Origin: Bacillus sp. E(2018)
GTDB lineage: Bacteria > Bacillota > Bacilli > Bacillales > Fictibacillaceae
Direction of reading: 5' to 3'
Length of the DNA stretch: 64,000 nt
NCBI RefSeq assembly: GCF_005503015.1
Contig: NZ_SCOL01000001.1
Span: 186,001-250,000, forward strand
Numbering within the stretch: the first letter of the stretch is position 1; each line of letters starts with the position of its first letter. Positions 27,201 through 37,035 of this stretch are shown piece by piece. The notes under the pieces are model-generated. The model was not told the DNA's origin, searched no databases, and saw only the letters and a list, made by a program, of their open reading frames with translations. The translations under genes were made by a program, and so were the position numbers.

Positions 27201-27622
27201 TGGCCTTTCTGACGATCAGTGATGAAAGTGGTGAAATAGAAGCCGTGGCTTTTCCGAAAGTATATGAAGCGAACCATACTCTTCTTCAGAAAGGACAACA
27301 ATTGTTTATTGAAGGAAGTGTGGAGCATCGTAACGAAACACTGCAGATTCTTGTGAATAAATGTAGACTGCTCGAAGATTTAAGTTCCAATGAGCAGCCG
27401 ACCCTATTTATTAAAATAGATAAAGACCATCAGTCACCTCAGCACTTGAATGCGATGAAGGCCATTTTCGACGAATCAAATGGTTCTGCATCTGTTGTTT
27501 TAATCTATGAAGAGAATAGACAAAAGGTCCAGATTTCACAAAAAGTAAATGTTTCTGAAAACTTGTTATTAGAATTGCAATCTGTTATTGGTGAGGGTAA
27601 TGTCGTATTTAGAAGAAATTAA
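24239..27622 (+). CDS. dnaE: DNA polymerase III alpha subunit DnaE
   Basis: C-family polymerase. In Bacillus DnaE extends the RNA primer before PolC takes over. Order: PHP domain (FVPLHIHSEYSLLE at the start), polymerase palm with GPGRGSAAGS near 360 and PDIDIDFPD near 400, thumb/fingers, a helix-hairpin-helix region, and a C-terminal OB domain (MAFLTISDESGEIEAVAFP). 1127 aa. The start at 24239 gives the conserved N terminus and follows AAAGGAAGTG; an open frame to 24143 overlaps the promoter and is excluded. Confidence 0.96.
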   Translation: MGFVPLHIHSEYSLLESSCRIEELVQYAKEFGYTSLALTDKSNMYGALKFYTACVKAGIKPIIGLEAKVGRNQTDTKEKISSHHKLLFYAMNVDGYENLLKLTTLMQTKLDGEVSSLSYEEISKHADGLIAVSSGLEGDIQQHLAREDFDDHTLDRLLQFYKTCFKDRFYLGLEDHDTGIEKTINLQLQNLSRKYLIPLVCMHETYYVKREDADAHDILLCIKQGEKKNNRDRFKLQTDEFYFKSPSEIERQFSHAQDALDETAKLAERCSLKLDLGNIALPKYPVPDNKNSYEYLTELCNHGLLKRYEKITPEIKDRLTYELNIIKNMNFEDYFLIVWDFMKFAHDEKMITGPGRGSAAGSLVAYVLKITNVDPIHHQLIFERFLNPERITMPDIDIDFPDNRRDEVLSYVARKYGTDYVAQIITFGTLAARAAIRDAGRVMDFAPALIDLTAKNIPSRPGITLENALKESAGLQQAYKTEPNVRKLVEIAMTLEGLPRHASTHAAGVVLSGAPLVQKVPLQTGHDGIPLTQYSMEWLEAAGLLKMDFLGLRNLSLIENILWAIEENEHVKISLNEIPFNDAKTYELLAKGDTTGVFQLESDGMRKVLQQLKPTEFEDIVAVNALYRPGPMQNIPDYIAGKHRQKTVKYMHPDLEPILQSTYGVIVYQEQIMQIATKAAGFTLGEADLLRRAVGKKKRDILLRERQHFVAGCLEQGYDEKSADGLYDLIVRFADYGFPRSHAVAYSVIAYQLAFLKANYPAYFMAALLSSVIGNHDKVNQYIKESEQRGIPVLPPSIKKGSEIFNSNGSTITFGLLAIKNVGYNAIRMLLTENEKETFHDLFDICSRCPQKVVNKRTLESLIFAGALDELGQDRAVLLASLETAIEYGEEFQEISRKNQMYLFDDDINLPKPSYVSVQPFQESEKLKFEKEALGFFFSSHPLQRYRMTLSSWKAVHISELKEKSSSVRLGVLVDKVRAIKTKKGELMAFLTISDESGEIEAVAFPKVYEANHTLLQKGQQLFIEGSVEHRNETLQILVNKCRLLEDLSSNEQPTLFIKIDKDHQSPQHLNAMKAIFDESNGSASVVLIYEENRQKVQISQKVNVSENLLLELQSVIGEGNVVFRRN

Positions 27623-27627
27623 AAACC

Positions 27628-27655
27628 TTTACAGCTTGTTAACTTTTGTTATAAT
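27628..27655 (+). promoter_or_regulatory. Sigma-A promoter of the malic enzyme operon
   Basis: TTTACA, 16 bp, TATAAT, starting six bases after dnaE ends. Confidence 0.7.
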
Positions 27656-27671
27656 GGATGAGTCAATAACA

Positions 27672-27684
27672 GTGGTCTGACCAC
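27672..27684. promoter_or_regulatory. FadR-type operator GTGGTCTGACCAC in the malic enzyme leader
   Basis: A 13-bp perfect palindrome containing TGGTC-N-GACCA, the pattern known for FadR-subfamily GntR regulators. It begins about 17 bases after the -10 box, so a bound protein would block early elongation. An outer arm pair GATGAGTC (27657-27664) / GGCTCATC (27694-27701) surrounds it. A GntR gene lies in the same operon. Confidence 0.6.
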
Positions 27685-27735
27685 CTCCTAATTGGCTCAT
27701 CAACCTTAAATTTAAAATCATTAGGAGATGAAAAA

Positions 27736-28977
27736 ATGTCTACATTAAGAGAAGAAGCACTACACATGCACCGCACACATCAAGGGAAATTAGAATCAAA
27801 ATCAAAGGTACCTGTACGTAACGCGAAGGATTTAAGCCTAGCATATTCTCCTGGTGTGGCAGAGCCGTGTAAAGATATTTATGATGACAAAACGAAAGTC
27901 TATGATTATACGATGAAGGGTAACACAGTAGCTGTTGTTTCTGACGGGACAGCTGTATTAGGTCTTGGAAATATAGGGCCTGAAGCTGCACTTCCTGTAA
28001 TGGAAGGAAAAGCAGTACTATTTAAGAGTTTTGCTGGAGTTGATGCGTTCCCGATCTGCTTGAATACGACAGATGTGGACAAGATCGTTGAAACGGTGAA
28101 ATTGCTTGAACCTACATTTGGTGGTGTGAATTTAGAAGACATTGCAGCACCAAATTGTTTCGTAGTCGAAGAGCGTTTAAAGAAAGAAACGAATATTCCG
28201 ATCTTCCATGACGATCAGCATGGTACAGCTATTGTAACGCTAGCGGGTCTCGTGAATGCGCTTAAACTAACAGGACGTGAAATGTCTAAGATTAAAGTTG
28301 TTGTTAACGGAGCTGGAGCAGCTGGAATCGCAATTATTAAATTGCTAGATCGTTTTGGTGTAAAAGATATCATCATGTGCGACACGAAAGGTGCGATCTA
28401 TGAAGGTCGTCCGTTCGGAATGAACTCTGTGAAAAAAGAAGTTGCAAACTTTACGAACCGTACGAAACAAGAAGGAACACTTGCTGATGTAATCAGTGGT
28501 TCAGATGTTTTTGTAGGTGTTTCAGTAGAAGGTGCTTTAACAAAAGCAATGGTTGAGTCCATGAATCCTGAACCGATTATCTTTGCTATGGCTAACCCGA
28601 ACCCTGAAATCATGCCTCATGAAGCGCGTGAAGCAGGTGCGATGGTTATCGGAACAGGACGTTCTGATTTTCCTAACCAAGTAAATAACGTGTTAGCGTT
28701 TCCTGGTATTTTCCGCGGTGCTCTTGATGTTCGTGCAACACACATCAATGAGGAAATGAAGATTGCAGCGGTACATGCGATCGCAAACCTGGTAAATCCA
28801 GTAGAATTGACGGCTGATTATGTAATTCCAGCACCATTCGATCCGCGTGTTGCACCTGCTGTAGCTGCAGCTGTAGCGACTGCTGCTATGGAAACAGGCG
28901 TTGCAAGACTGCGTGTGAATCCAGAAGACATCGCTGAAAAGACTAAGAAACTAGCTATTATCGGAAAAGATGAATGA
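27736..28977 (+). CDS. ytsJ: NAD(P)-dependent malic enzyme (YtsJ type)
   Basis: Oxidative decarboxylation of malate to pyruvate; YtsJ of B. subtilis is the NADPH-producing isoform. The short bacterial form of 413 aa begins with the HRTHQGKLE region, has SLAYSPGVAEPCK near 36, the metal-binding FHDDQHGTA near 157 and a Rossmann GAGAAGIAI near 190. TTAGGAG precedes the ATG. It overlaps or abuts a GntR regulator gene and heads an operon with accDA, linking NADPH and pyruvate supply with fatty acid synthesis. Confidence 0.93.
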   Translation: MSTLREEALHMHRTHQGKLESKSKVPVRNAKDLSLAYSPGVAEPCKDIYDDKTKVYDYTMKGNTVAVVSDGTAVLGLGNIGPEAALPVMEGKAVLFKSFAGVDAFPICLNTTDVDKIVETVKLLEPTFGGVNLEDIAAPNCFVVEERLKKETNIPIFHDDQHGTAIVTLAGLVNALKLTGREMSKIKVVVNGAGAAGIAIIKLLDRFGVKDIIMCDTKGAIYEGRPFGMNSVKKEVANFTNRTKQEGTLADVISGSDVFVGVSVEGALTKAMVESMNPEPIIFAMANPNPEIMPHEAREAGAMVIGTGRSDFPNQVNNVLAFPGIFRGALDVRATHINEEMKIAAVHAIANLVNPVELTADYVIPAPFDPRVAPAVAAAVATAAMETGVARLRVNPEDIAEKTKKLAIIGKDE

Positions 28978-28997
28978 AACCGGTAGAGGAGAGAGGA

Positions 28998-29648
28998 ATG
29001 TCTGTCCAGCCTACCGAAAAAGTATATATAGAAATTCTTAAACAAATTAAAGCGATTATCGTTGAGGACGGTCTTCAAGCGGGTGATAAGCTCCCATCTG
29101 AAAGGGAGCTTAGTGACCGCCTGAAGGTTGGAAGATCATCGGTTCGCGAAGCACTGCGATCTCTAGAACTTTTAGGTCTGATTGAGACAAGAAGAGGTGA
29201 GGGGACCTTTATTCGTGAAGCAACCGGACACCGGCTTGTTGAAGTACTAGCTTCGTTCATCTTAAATGATAACAAAGCTAGACACGATCTTCAGGAAACA
29301 AGACATATTGTTATTAAAGACTGTGTAGAACTTGCTGTACGGAGAGCTGAATCCTCCACTATCTCTAAACTGACAAATCTTATTGAACAGATGGATACGA
29401 ACGAACAAGAGCAAGTTCATAGAGCTTGCAAACAATTTGAAAAAATTGTGATCCAAGCATGCGGCAATCATCTTCTTTATCGTTTATATGTAGAACTAAC
29501 GGGTTATGGGTCTTCATTGCAACGAGCAAATTCGTATTGGTCACGAGCATTTTGTGAGGAAGTTCTGACACTTCTTCAGCAAAAAGATGCTGTGAAGCTA
29601 ACGAGTTTGTTATCAAAACAAAACGATGCTCTAAACGCAATCGAATAG
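28998..29648 (+). CDS. GntR family transcriptional regulator (FadR subfamily)
   Basis: 216 aa. The winged helix is clear: [14 protein letters not shown], then [28 protein letters not shown] (about residues 25-72). The C-terminal part is a reduced, helical FCD-like ligand domain of about 140 aa in which the usual metal histidines are not obvious. The start at 28998 follows AGAGGAGAGAGG; an ATG at 28974 overlapping the malic enzyme stop is an alternative. Its place between malic enzyme and accD and the TGGTCTGACCA palindrome upstream suggest autoregulation; the effector is unknown. Confidence 0.88.
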   Translation: MSVQPTEKVYIEILKQIKAIIVEDGLQAGDKLPSERELSDRLKVGRSSVREALRSLELLGLIETRRGEGTFIREATGHRLVEVLASFILNDNKARHDLQETRHIVIKDCVELAVRRAESSTISKLTNLIEQMDTNEQEQVHRACKQFEKIVIQACGNHLLYRLYVELTGYGSSLQRANSYWSRAFCEEVLTLLQQKDAVKLTSLLSKQNDALNAIE

Positions 29649-29664
29649 GTGGTGTTATTCATTT

Positions 29665-30519
29665 ATGATTAAAGGATTGTTTGTAAAAAAGAAAAAATAT
29701 GCCACGATACCAACTGGTAAAGTAAAACAAGACGTTCCAGAAGGAATTATGAGTAAATGTCCAGAATGCAAGCACATCATGGTAACAAAAGAGCTAAGAA
29801 AAAACTTGCTTGTCTGTCAAGGCTGTCAATACCATTATCCAATGTCATCACAAGAACGAATAGCTGCTCTAATTGATGAAGGAACCTTTACAGAATATGA
29901 TGCAGACATGATTTCTGGAAATCCTTTAGAGTTTCCAGATTATGTTGAGAAACTTGAAGGTGACCGAAAGAAAACAAAAATTAACGAAGCCGTTGTTACA
30001 GGTGCCGGTCAGATTGATGGTCGTGATGTAACTTTAGCGGTTATGGATTCTCGCTTTAGAATGGGTAGCATGGGTTCTGTTGTAGGTGAAAAAATCACAC
30101 GTGCGATTGAGCACGCGATCGATCAAGAAACCCCGTTTATCATCTTTACAGCATCTGGTGGAGCTAGAATGCAAGAAGGTGTATTAAGCTTGATGCAGAT
30201 GGCTAAAACGAGTGTAGCTCTTAAACGTTTAAGTGACAGAGGATTATTGTTTATCTCTATCATGACACACCCGACAACAGGTGGTGTTTCCGCAAGTTTC
30301 GCATCTGTAGGTGATTACAATTTTGCTGAGCCTAAGGCGTTAATCGGGTTTGCGGGCAGAAGAATCATTGAACAAACGATTCGCCAGGAATTACCGGATG
30401 ATTTTCAGACAGCAGAGTTTTTATTAAAACACGGCCAGTTAGATAAAGTTATCCATAGAAGTGAAATGAAGAAAACATTGAGTACTTTAGTAAAGATTCA
30501 TACAGAAGGGAGGGTGTAA
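29665..30519 (+). CDS. accD: Acetyl-CoA carboxylase carboxyltransferase subunit beta
   Basis: With AccA it moves the carboxyl group from biotin to acetyl-CoA, making malonyl-CoA. A four-cysteine zinc ribbon (Cys32, 35, 51, 54) precedes the crotonase-like core with [11 protein letters not shown] and [11 protein letters not shown]. 284 aa. AGGTGGTG lies upstream of the ATG. accA starts three bases after the stop, so the subunits are coupled. Confidence 0.96.
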   Translation: MIKGLFVKKKKYATIPTGKVKQDVPEGIMSKCPECKHIMVTKELRKNLLVCQGCQYHYPMSSQERIAALIDEGTFTEYDADMISGNPLEFPDYVEKLEGDRKKTKINEAVVTGAGQIDGRDVTLAVMDSRFRMGSMGSVVGEKITRAIEHAIDQETPFIIFTASGGARMQEGVLSLMQMAKTSVALKRLSDRGLLFISIMTHPTTGGVSASFASVGDYNFAEPKALIGFAGRRIIEQTIRQELPDDFQTAEFLLKHGQLDKVIHRSEMKKTLSTLVKIHTEGRV

Positions 30520-30522
30520 AGC

Positions 30523-31500
30523 ATGGCAGCAGAACTAGAATTTGAAAGACCGATACACGAACTGGAGAAAAAGATCGCAGAGCTTAAGTCATTTATGGAT
30601 GAGAAAGATATTGATTTAACAGACGAGATCAAGAGGCTAGAAGAAAAACTGTCTAACCTTGAAAACAGTACGTATTCAGAGATGAAGCCATGGGATCGTG
30701 TTCAAATTGCCAGACATGCTGAGCGCCCAACTACCCTTGATTATATTCACTATCTTTTTACGGATTTCATTGAATTACATGGAGACCGTCTTTTTGGTGA
30801 CGATGAAGCGATCGTTGGAGGAGTAGCTTTTTATAAGGATCTTCCTATTACGATCATCGGACACCAAAGAGGAAAGGATACGAAAGAAAATCTTCGTCGT
30901 AACTTCGGTATGCCTCATCCTGAAGGTTATCGCAAGGCACTTCGTTTAATGAAACAAGCGGAAAAGTTTAATAGACCTATTATCTGTTTCATTGATACAA
31001 AAGGAGCATATCCCGGAAAAGCAGCTGAGGAAAGAGGACAGAGTGAGGCGATCGCTCGGAACTTAGTTGAGATGGCTGGATTAACTGTTCCTGTTATTTG
31101 TGTTGTGATCGGAGAAGGTGGAAGTGGTGGAGCTTTAGCTTTAGGGGTAGGTAATTACGTACACATGCTCGAGAACTCAACCTATTCTGTTATCTCTCCA
31201 GAAGGTGCAGCTGCCATTCTTTGGAAAGATGCTTCGATGGCAAAGAAAGCAGCAGAATCTATGAGGATTACTGCTCCAGATTTAAAAGAGTTAGGAATTA
31301 TTGATGAGATCATTGAAGAAGTTAAGGGCGGAGCACATAAAGACGCGAAGCATCAAGCTAAATTGATCGACCAGGTTTTGGAAACTTCTTTAGATTCTCT
31401 GTTGTCTATGTCTCAAGAAGAGCTCATAAATCAACGCTATGAAAAATATAAAAAAATCGGACAATTTGGGTTTGTAAACGATTCCATTGTTGTTAAATAA
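30523..31500 (+). CDS. accA: Acetyl-CoA carboxylase carboxyltransferase subunit alpha
   Basis: Partner of AccD. An N-terminal helical arm (residues 1-55) is followed by the carboxyltransferase core with [16 protein letters not shown] near 160 and [12 protein letters not shown] near 198, the oxyanion glycine motifs. 325 aa. The ribosome site GGGAGGGTG lies within the end of accD. It ends the operon at a strong terminator. Confidence 0.96.
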   Translation: MAAELEFERPIHELEKKIAELKSFMDEKDIDLTDEIKRLEEKLSNLENSTYSEMKPWDRVQIARHAERPTTLDYIHYLFTDFIELHGDRLFGDDEAIVGGVAFYKDLPITIIGHQRGKDTKENLRRNFGMPHPEGYRKALRLMKQAEKFNRPIICFIDTKGAYPGKAAEERGQSEAIARNLVEMAGLTVPVICVVIGEGGSGGALALGVGNYVHMLENSTYSVISPEGAAAILWKDASMAKKAAESMRITAPDLKELGIIDEIIEEVKGGAHKDAKHQAKLIDQVLETSLDSLLSMSQEELINQRYEKYKKIGQFGFVNDSIVVK

Positions 31501-31504
31501 GGAA

Positions 31505-31539
31505 TGTGCCTTTCTGCTTGTAGAAAGGCGCATTTTTTT
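31505..31539 (+). terminator. Terminator of the malic enzyme-accDA operon
   Basis: TGTGCCTTTCT / AGAAAGGCGCA stem followed by seven T. Confidence 0.92.
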
Positions 31540-31558
31540 GCCTATTGTTGTCTATTGT

Positions 31559-31573
31559 GTTCAACATTTGAAC
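31559..31573. promoter_or_regulatory. Palindrome in the pfkA promoter region
   Basis: GTTCAACATTTGAAC, a 6-3-6 perfect inverted repeat about 45 bases upstream of pfkA. A weak promoter, TTGTGT (31555) - N17 - TATTTT (31578), would place it in the spacer. Confidence 0.35.
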
Positions 31574-31588
31574 ATGATATTTTAATAA

Positions 31589-32578
<990 letters not shown>

Positions 32579-32588
32579 ACTGCTTAAT

Positions 32589-32630
32589 GCATCGTACGGC
32601 TGCAGTTTGACTGCAGATGCCTTACGATGC
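32589..32630 (+). promoter_or_regulatory. Long intercistronic hairpin between pfkA and pyk
   Basis: GCATCGTA (32589-32596) pairs with TACGATGC (32623-32630); inside, GGC / GCC and GCAGT / ACTGC continue the stem around a TTG loop. No T run follows, so it looks like an RNA processing or stability element rather than a terminator. Confidence 0.7.
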
Positions 32631-32666
32631 CTTTCTGCGAAAAAAGAAAACCAGGAGGCCATTTAC

Positions 32667-34424
32667 ATGATGCGCAAAACAAAAATCGTTTGTACGATAG
32701 GACCGGCAAGCGAAAGTATTGATAAGTTAAAAGAATTAATGAATGCTGGGATGAACGTTTCCCGCCTAAATTTCTCTCACGGTGACTTTGATGAGCACGG
32801 TCAACGAATCATCAACATTCGTGAAGCATCGAAAGAGCTTGGAAAAACAGTTGCGATCCTTCTAGATACAAAGGGACCTGAAATCCGTACTCAAACTCTT
32901 GAAGGCGGAGTAGCTGAACTTGTTGCTGGAAACGAATTAATCGTTTCTATGGAAGAAGTAGTGGGTAACGACAAAAAGATCTCTGTAACATATCCAGGTC
33001 TTGTTGAAGATGTACATGTAGGATCAAGAATCCTGCTTGATGACGGACTTATCGAACTTGAAGTAACAGCGATCGGCGAAAAAGAACTGACTACAAAAAT
33101 CTTAAACTCCGGTACATTAAAAAATAAAAAAGGTGTAAACGTACCTAACGTAAGCGTGAAACTTCCTGGTATCACAGACAAAGATGCGAAAGATATCGAA
33201 TTTGGTATTGAACAAGGTGTTGATTTTATTGCTGCGTCATTCGTACGTCGTGCAACAGATGTTCTTGAAATTCGTGAGATCTTAGATCGACACAATGCTA
33301 ACCATATTCAAATCATCCCTAAGATTGAGAACCAAGAAGGTGTAGACAATATCGATGAGATCCTTGCTGTCTCTGACGGTCTTATGGTAGCACGTGGTGA
33401 CCTTGGTGTTGAAATTCCGGCTGAAGAAGTACCTCTTGTACAAAAGATGCTGATCAAGAAGTGTAACGAGCTTGGAAAGCCAGTTATTACCGCAACTCAA
33501 ATGTTAGATTCTATGCAACGTAACCCGCGTCCTACGCGTGCTGAAGCAAGTGACGTAGCAAACGCAATCTTCGATGGTACAGATGCAATCATGCTATCAG
33601 GTGAAACAGCTGCTGGTACTTATCCAGTTGAAGCGGTTCTGACAATGCATAAGATTGCTAGCCGTGCTGAAAGCTCTTTGAACTATAAGACATTATTATC
33701 TTCAAGAAGCAAAGAGAGTAAAACGACAATTACAGATGCGATCTCTCAATCTGTTTCCTTTACAGCTCTAAACCTTGATGCAGATGCTGTTATTACAGCT
33801 ACTGAAAAAGGCCAAACAGCTCGTATGATTTCAAAATATCGTCCAAAAGCTCCTATTATCGCAGTAACAAGCAACGAAGATGTTTGCCGTAAGCTTGCAC
33901 TAGTTTGGGGAGTAACACCAGTTAAAGGTGAAAAAGCTGGAACAACAGATGAAATGTTCCAAATCGCAATTGATTCAGCGCTTAAAGCAGAAGCTGTTCA
34001 ACATGGAAACCTTGTAGTGATCACGGCAGGTGTACCAGTCGGTGAATCTGGATCTACAAACTTAATGAAGGTCCACATTATTGGTGATGTGCTAGCTAAA
34101 GCTCAAGGAATCGGACAATCTTCAGCTTCAGGAAAAGTAGTTGTAGCTAAGACGGCTCAAGAAGCGATGGATAAGATGACTGAAGGTGCAATTCTTGTAA
34201 CGGTAGGAACGGACCGTGATATGATCGGTGCTTTCGAAAAAGCATCTGCTGTTATTACAGAAGAAGGCGGCTTAACAAGCCATGCAGCTGTTTGTGGAGT
34301 TTCACTAAGTATTCCGGTTATCGTTGGTTTGCAAAACGCAACTGAAATCTTTAAAGATGGACAAGAGATCACGATCGATGCTTCTGTTGGATACATCTAT
34401 GACGGAAGAAAGAACGTTATCTAA
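32667..34424 (+). CDS. pyk: Pyruvate kinase
   Basis: Converts PEP and ADP to pyruvate and ATP. The TIM-barrel signature [17 protein letters not shown], the catalytic [16 protein letters not shown] region and the C-terminal regulatory domain are present. An extra C-terminal PEP-utiliser-like domain (about residues 485-585, with [12 protein letters not shown]) is typical of Bacillus and gives 585 aa. CCAGGAGG precedes the ATG at 32667; the next codon is also ATG. Confidence 0.96.
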   Translation: MMRKTKIVCTIGPASESIDKLKELMNAGMNVSRLNFSHGDFDEHGQRIINIREASKELGKTVAILLDTKGPEIRTQTLEGGVAELVAGNELIVSMEEVVGNDKKISVTYPGLVEDVHVGSRILLDDGLIELEVTAIGEKELTTKILNSGTLKNKKGVNVPNVSVKLPGITDKDAKDIEFGIEQGVDFIAASFVRRATDVLEIREILDRHNANHIQIIPKIENQEGVDNIDEILAVSDGLMVARGDLGVEIPAEEVPLVQKMLIKKCNELGKPVITATQMLDSMQRNPRPTRAEASDVANAIFDGTDAIMLSGETAAGTYPVEAVLTMHKIASRAESSLNYKTLLSSRSKESKTTITDAISQSVSFTALNLDADAVITATEKGQTARMISKYRPKAPIIAVTSNEDVCRKLALVWGVTPVKGEKAGTTDEMFQIAIDSALKAEAVQHGNLVVITAGVPVGESGSTNLMKVHIIGDVLAKAQGIGQSSASGKVVVAKTAQEAMDKMTEGAILVTVGTDRDMIGAFEKASAVITEEGGLTSHAAVCGVSLSIPVIVGLQNATEIFKDGQEITIDASVGYIYDGRKNVI

Positions 34425-34431
34425 TGATACG

Positions 34432-34461
34432 AAAAGAGAAGGGTGAAACCTTCTCTTTTTT
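34432..34461 (+). terminator. Terminator of pfkA-pyk
   Basis: AAAAGAGAAGG / CCTTCTCTTTTTT hairpin. Confidence 0.92.
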
Positions 34462-34524
34462 GATTCGTAAAAAATGGAATAGGCTTGGTTCCTTATTACA
34501 TGTTTAACGAAAGCGGTGGTTGAA

Positions 34525-34920
34525 GTGTTTCGTAAGCTATTACCGATCTTTATTCTTATTCCTGCCATTGAGGTTGGACTCTTTATATTGGCTGGACAAT
34601 ATATAGGCATTCCTGCAACGATTGCTGGAATATTTATCACGGGTATACTAGGTGCGTATTTAGCAAAAAAAGAAGGTGTACAGACGCTTCAACGTGTGAA
34701 GATGCAGCTTGAGAGTGGTCAGATGCCAGGAGAGGCAGTTCTTGATGGAGCATGTATTCTAGTCGGTGGAGCATTACTCTTAGCACCTGGATTTCTAACT
34801 GACATTCTAGGTTTCTTCTTACTTATCCCTCCACTAAGAAAACCAGTAAAGTTGTGGATGAAAGCAAAACTCTTCCAAAAGATGCAATCAGGACAGTTTT
34901 ACTTCATAAAAAGAAGGTAG
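34525..34920 (+). CDS. fxsA: FxsA family membrane protein
   Basis: 131 aa. Three or four hydrophobic helices, with the N-terminal FRKLLPIFILIPAIEVGLFILAG and the later GACILVGGALLLAPGFLTDILGFFLLIPP typical of FxsA (YtzA in B. subtilis), followed by a basic tail. FxsA of E. coli relieves F-plasmid exclusion of phage T7; its native role is unknown. The start is GTG at 34525 after GGTGG; GTG at 34516 is possible. Confidence 0.88.
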   Translation: MFRKLLPIFILIPAIEVGLFILAGQYIGIPATIAGIFITGILGAYLAKKEGVQTLQRVKMQLESGQMPGEAVLDGACILVGGALLLAPGFLTDILGFFLLIPPLRKPVKLWMKAKLFQKMQSGQFYFIKRR

Positions 34921-35013
34921 AGTCACTAGTTACTGCCAGAGTCAACATAGTAGAACAAATGAGGCAGTTTCTAAAAGATTTTTGCTTTCAAGTCTGTTTA
35001 TTTACTCTTCTTT

Positions 35014-35153
35014 GACGGTTGATTGGAGTGGAAGGTGCGAGACTCCTGCGGGACAAGCGGTCAGGTGAGACACTTAAAGGCGCAAAGCGGCAAGTGGCTC
35101 ACCGCCTGCCCCGCGGAAAGCGAGCAACCTGTAATGGAAATCAACTACTTTCA
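35014..35153 (-). repeat. Dispersed intergenic repeat, copy 2 (inverted)
   Basis: Reverse-oriented copy of 2490-2629. The central hairpin is GGTGAGACACTT (35064-35075) / AAGTGGCTCACC (35092-35103). Relative to copy 1 one base pair has changed on both sides (C-G to A-T), preserving the fold. Confidence 0.85.
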
Positions 35154-35182
35154 GAAGCACCAATGAATACAAGAAACATAAC

Positions 35183-35220
35183 AAAAAGAACGATGCTCAC
35201 TTTCAGCATCCGTTCTTTTT
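35183..35220. terminator. Terminator at the 3' end of ytvI
   Basis: AAAAAGAACG / CGTTCTTTTT with an inner GCT / AGC pair. It serves ytvI on the minus strand and could stop read-through from fxsA. Confidence 0.85.
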
Positions 35221-36337
35221 ATTTGTGTATAGGCTTCATAACAAATTGATAGATCTCATGAAAGAACCTTGCTTCATAAAGCGCACGAATAACAACTAAG
35301 ATAACAGGACCTACAATAAGCCCGATAAACCCAAGAAGCTGGAATCCAGCAAATAAAGAGACTAAAGTCGCGAGAGGATCGAGTCCGATCGTTTGTGATA
35401 GAAGCTTTGGTTCCATGATCTGTCGTTGAATAACGACAACACCATACAAAATCGATAGTCCGATCGTGAGCGTATAATTTCCTGTTAAGAAGCAATAAGC
35501 GATCCACGGCAGAAATACAGCTCCTGTCCCAAGGTATGGGAGCAGATCGATTGCTCCGATCAGGACAGATATAGTTACGGCATAATCAATCCTCATTAAC
35601 AAGAGTCCTACTAATACGATACAAGCTGTTATGGAGATCAACGTTAACTGAGCTTTTAAAAAACCAAATAAAGCTTTTCGGAGTTCAACATATACCGTTG
35701 TGACAGTAAGGATTAACTTTTCAGGGAAGATCGCGTTAAGGAACCCTGTTAGACGATACCAATCCTTACTAATAAAAAAAGCAGCGAGCAGTGAAAAGAT
35801 AAAAACCGTTAAAAAAGTTGGAAGACTTACGATCATTAGAGAGACACTATTAATCACGGCCTGTGTCATACTGGACGCATTAGTGGTGATCCCGGTTCCG
35901 ATCTTCTCGATATTATCCATTACAGTTTCTTGTTGATCCGTTCCCAACTTGCTATAGATAGAGAGTAAATCTTGATATAAAGGAAGTACGTTTGTTTTAA
36001 ATGATCGTTCGAAATAAAAGACCAGCTCTTGAATATAAGCAGGCAATTCATGTGCAATATAGGCAAAACCAGTCATCATTTCTTGAATGAGCAAGGTTAG
36101 TAACAAGACAATTACACCTAAAAGTCCTAATATAGAAAGAATGACGGCAAGAGCTCTATTCATTTTGAATCGATCCACGATAAAGCCGACAAAAGGGTTG
36201 ATCATCAGCGCTATGATGGCACCTGCTATAAAAGGATAAAGAATAGCAGAAACATAATAGCCTGAAAATATGAGGGCGACTGCAAGGAATACAATAAAAC
36301 CGATGCGCAACAAACGATGTGTTAGCTCAGTATACAA
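35219..36337 (-). CDS. ytvI: Sporulation integral membrane protein YtvI (AI-2E/PerM family)
   Basis: About 372 aa with seven or eight transmembrane helices and the family's long amphipathic segment (FERSFKTNVLPLYQDLL) and the PYLGTGAVFLPW motif. It matches YtvI of B. subtilis by length and position between fxsA and ytwI. The TTG at 36337 follows GGCAGGTGA on the minus strand; a version ten codons longer starts at ATG 36367. The transported substrate, if any, is unknown. Confidence 0.85.
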   Translation of the reverse strand: MYTELTHRLLRIGFIVFLAVALIFSGYYVSAILYPFIAGAIIALMINPFVGFIVDRFKMNRALAVILSILGLLGVIVLLLTLLIQEMMTGFAYIAHELPAYIQELVFYFERSFKTNVLPLYQDLLSIYSKLGTDQQETVMDNIEKIGTGITTNASSMTQAVINSVSLMIVSLPTFLTVFIFSLLAAFFISKDWYRLTGFLNAIFPEKLILTVTTVYVELRKALFGFLKAQLTLISITACIVLVGLLLMRIDYAVTISVLIGAIDLLPYLGTGAVFLPWIAYCFLTGNYTLTIGLSILYGVVVIQRQIMEPKLLSQTIGLDPLATLVSLFAGFQLLGFIGLIVGPVILVVIRALYEARFFHEIYQFVMKPIHK

Positions 36338-36388
36338 ATTTTTCACCTGCCTATTCGTACATATCATCTTTGAGAAAGGAATGAGATT

Positions 36389-36850
36389 ATGGGACCTTTA
36401 CTTTTTTTATTGGGGTTATTGATCATTGGCTTACTTGCAAAAAATCAATCATTAATCGTCGCTGTGGTATTTTTATTAGTTTTAAAATTTACCGGTATGG
36501 GTGACAAGTGGTTTCCTGCTATTCAGCAAAAAGGAATCAACTGGGGTGTGACGATCATAACGATTGCCGTATTAGTTCCGATAGCATCCGGTGAGATAGG
36601 CTTTAAACAGTTGACTGACTCATTGCGTTCTTATTATGCGTGGGTTGCTTTATTATCTGGCATTTTCGTTGCAGTGATCGCAAGTAAAGGACTTCACCTG
36701 CTTCAGAATGACCCTCATATTACGGCAGCTTTAGTACTAGGGACGATCCTTGCCGTTGCTCTTTTTCAAGGAGTGGCTGTTGGACCGTTGATCGGGGCAG
36801 GAATCGCTTATATGGCCATGAAATTAGTAGGAATGTTTTCTGGTTCATGA
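36389..36850 (+). CDS. ytwI: DUF441 membrane protein YtwI
   Basis: 153 aa with four hydrophobic helices, starting PLLFLLGLLIIGLLAKNQSL and ending in a glycine-rich GPLIGAGIAYMAMKLVG. It matches DUF441 (YtwI/YeaL). No function is established. It is divergent from ytvI with about 50 bases between starts, and AGAAAGGA precedes the ATG. Confidence 0.88.
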   Translation: MGPLLFLLGLLIIGLLAKNQSLIVAVVFLLVLKFTGMGDKWFPAIQQKGINWGVTIITIAVLVPIASGEIGFKQLTDSLRSYYAWVALLSGIFVAVIASKGLHLLQNDPHITAALVLGTILAVALFQGVAVGPLIGAGIAYMAMKLVGMFSGS

Positions 36851-36879
36851 CGCTTTCAGCACGAATTAAGTGATATCCG

Positions 36880-36908
36880 TTCACAAATATCAGATTATTG
36901 TTTATAAT
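36880..36908 (+). promoter_or_regulatory. Putative sigma-A promoter of citZ
   Basis: TTCACA, 17 bp, TATAAT. The predicted leader is about 185 bases long and contains a terminator-like hairpin and a cre-like site. Confidence 0.6.
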
Positions 36909-36970
36909 TGATGTGTATGTCCCATTTCCTTTAAATAGTCTTCCATTTTTCAAGTCTCAGTTTCGAGATT

Positions 36971-37008
36971 AAAAAAGTTGGGAATGTAACCTTGAATCCA
37001 GCTTTTTT
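36971..37008 (+). terminator. Terminator-like hairpin in the citZ leader
   Basis: AAAAAAGTTGG / CCAGCTTTTTT, an 11-bp stem with one wobble and a T run. It may end ytwI transcription or act as an attenuator in the citZ leader. Confidence 0.75.
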
Positions 37009-37021
37009 ATTACAAGGAAAA

Positions 37022-37035
37022 TGTAAGCTCTTTCT
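37022..37035 (+). promoter_or_regulatory. cre-like site in the citZ leader
   Basis: TGTAAGCTCTTTCT matches cre at 13 of 14 positions, but the mismatch is in the central CG. B. subtilis citZ is repressed by CcpA through a leader cre. Confidence 0.4.

Noticed and set aside
35019..35249. Plus-strand open frame after fxsA
   Set aside because: It lies on the dispersed repeat and crosses the ytvI terminator; no ribosome site.
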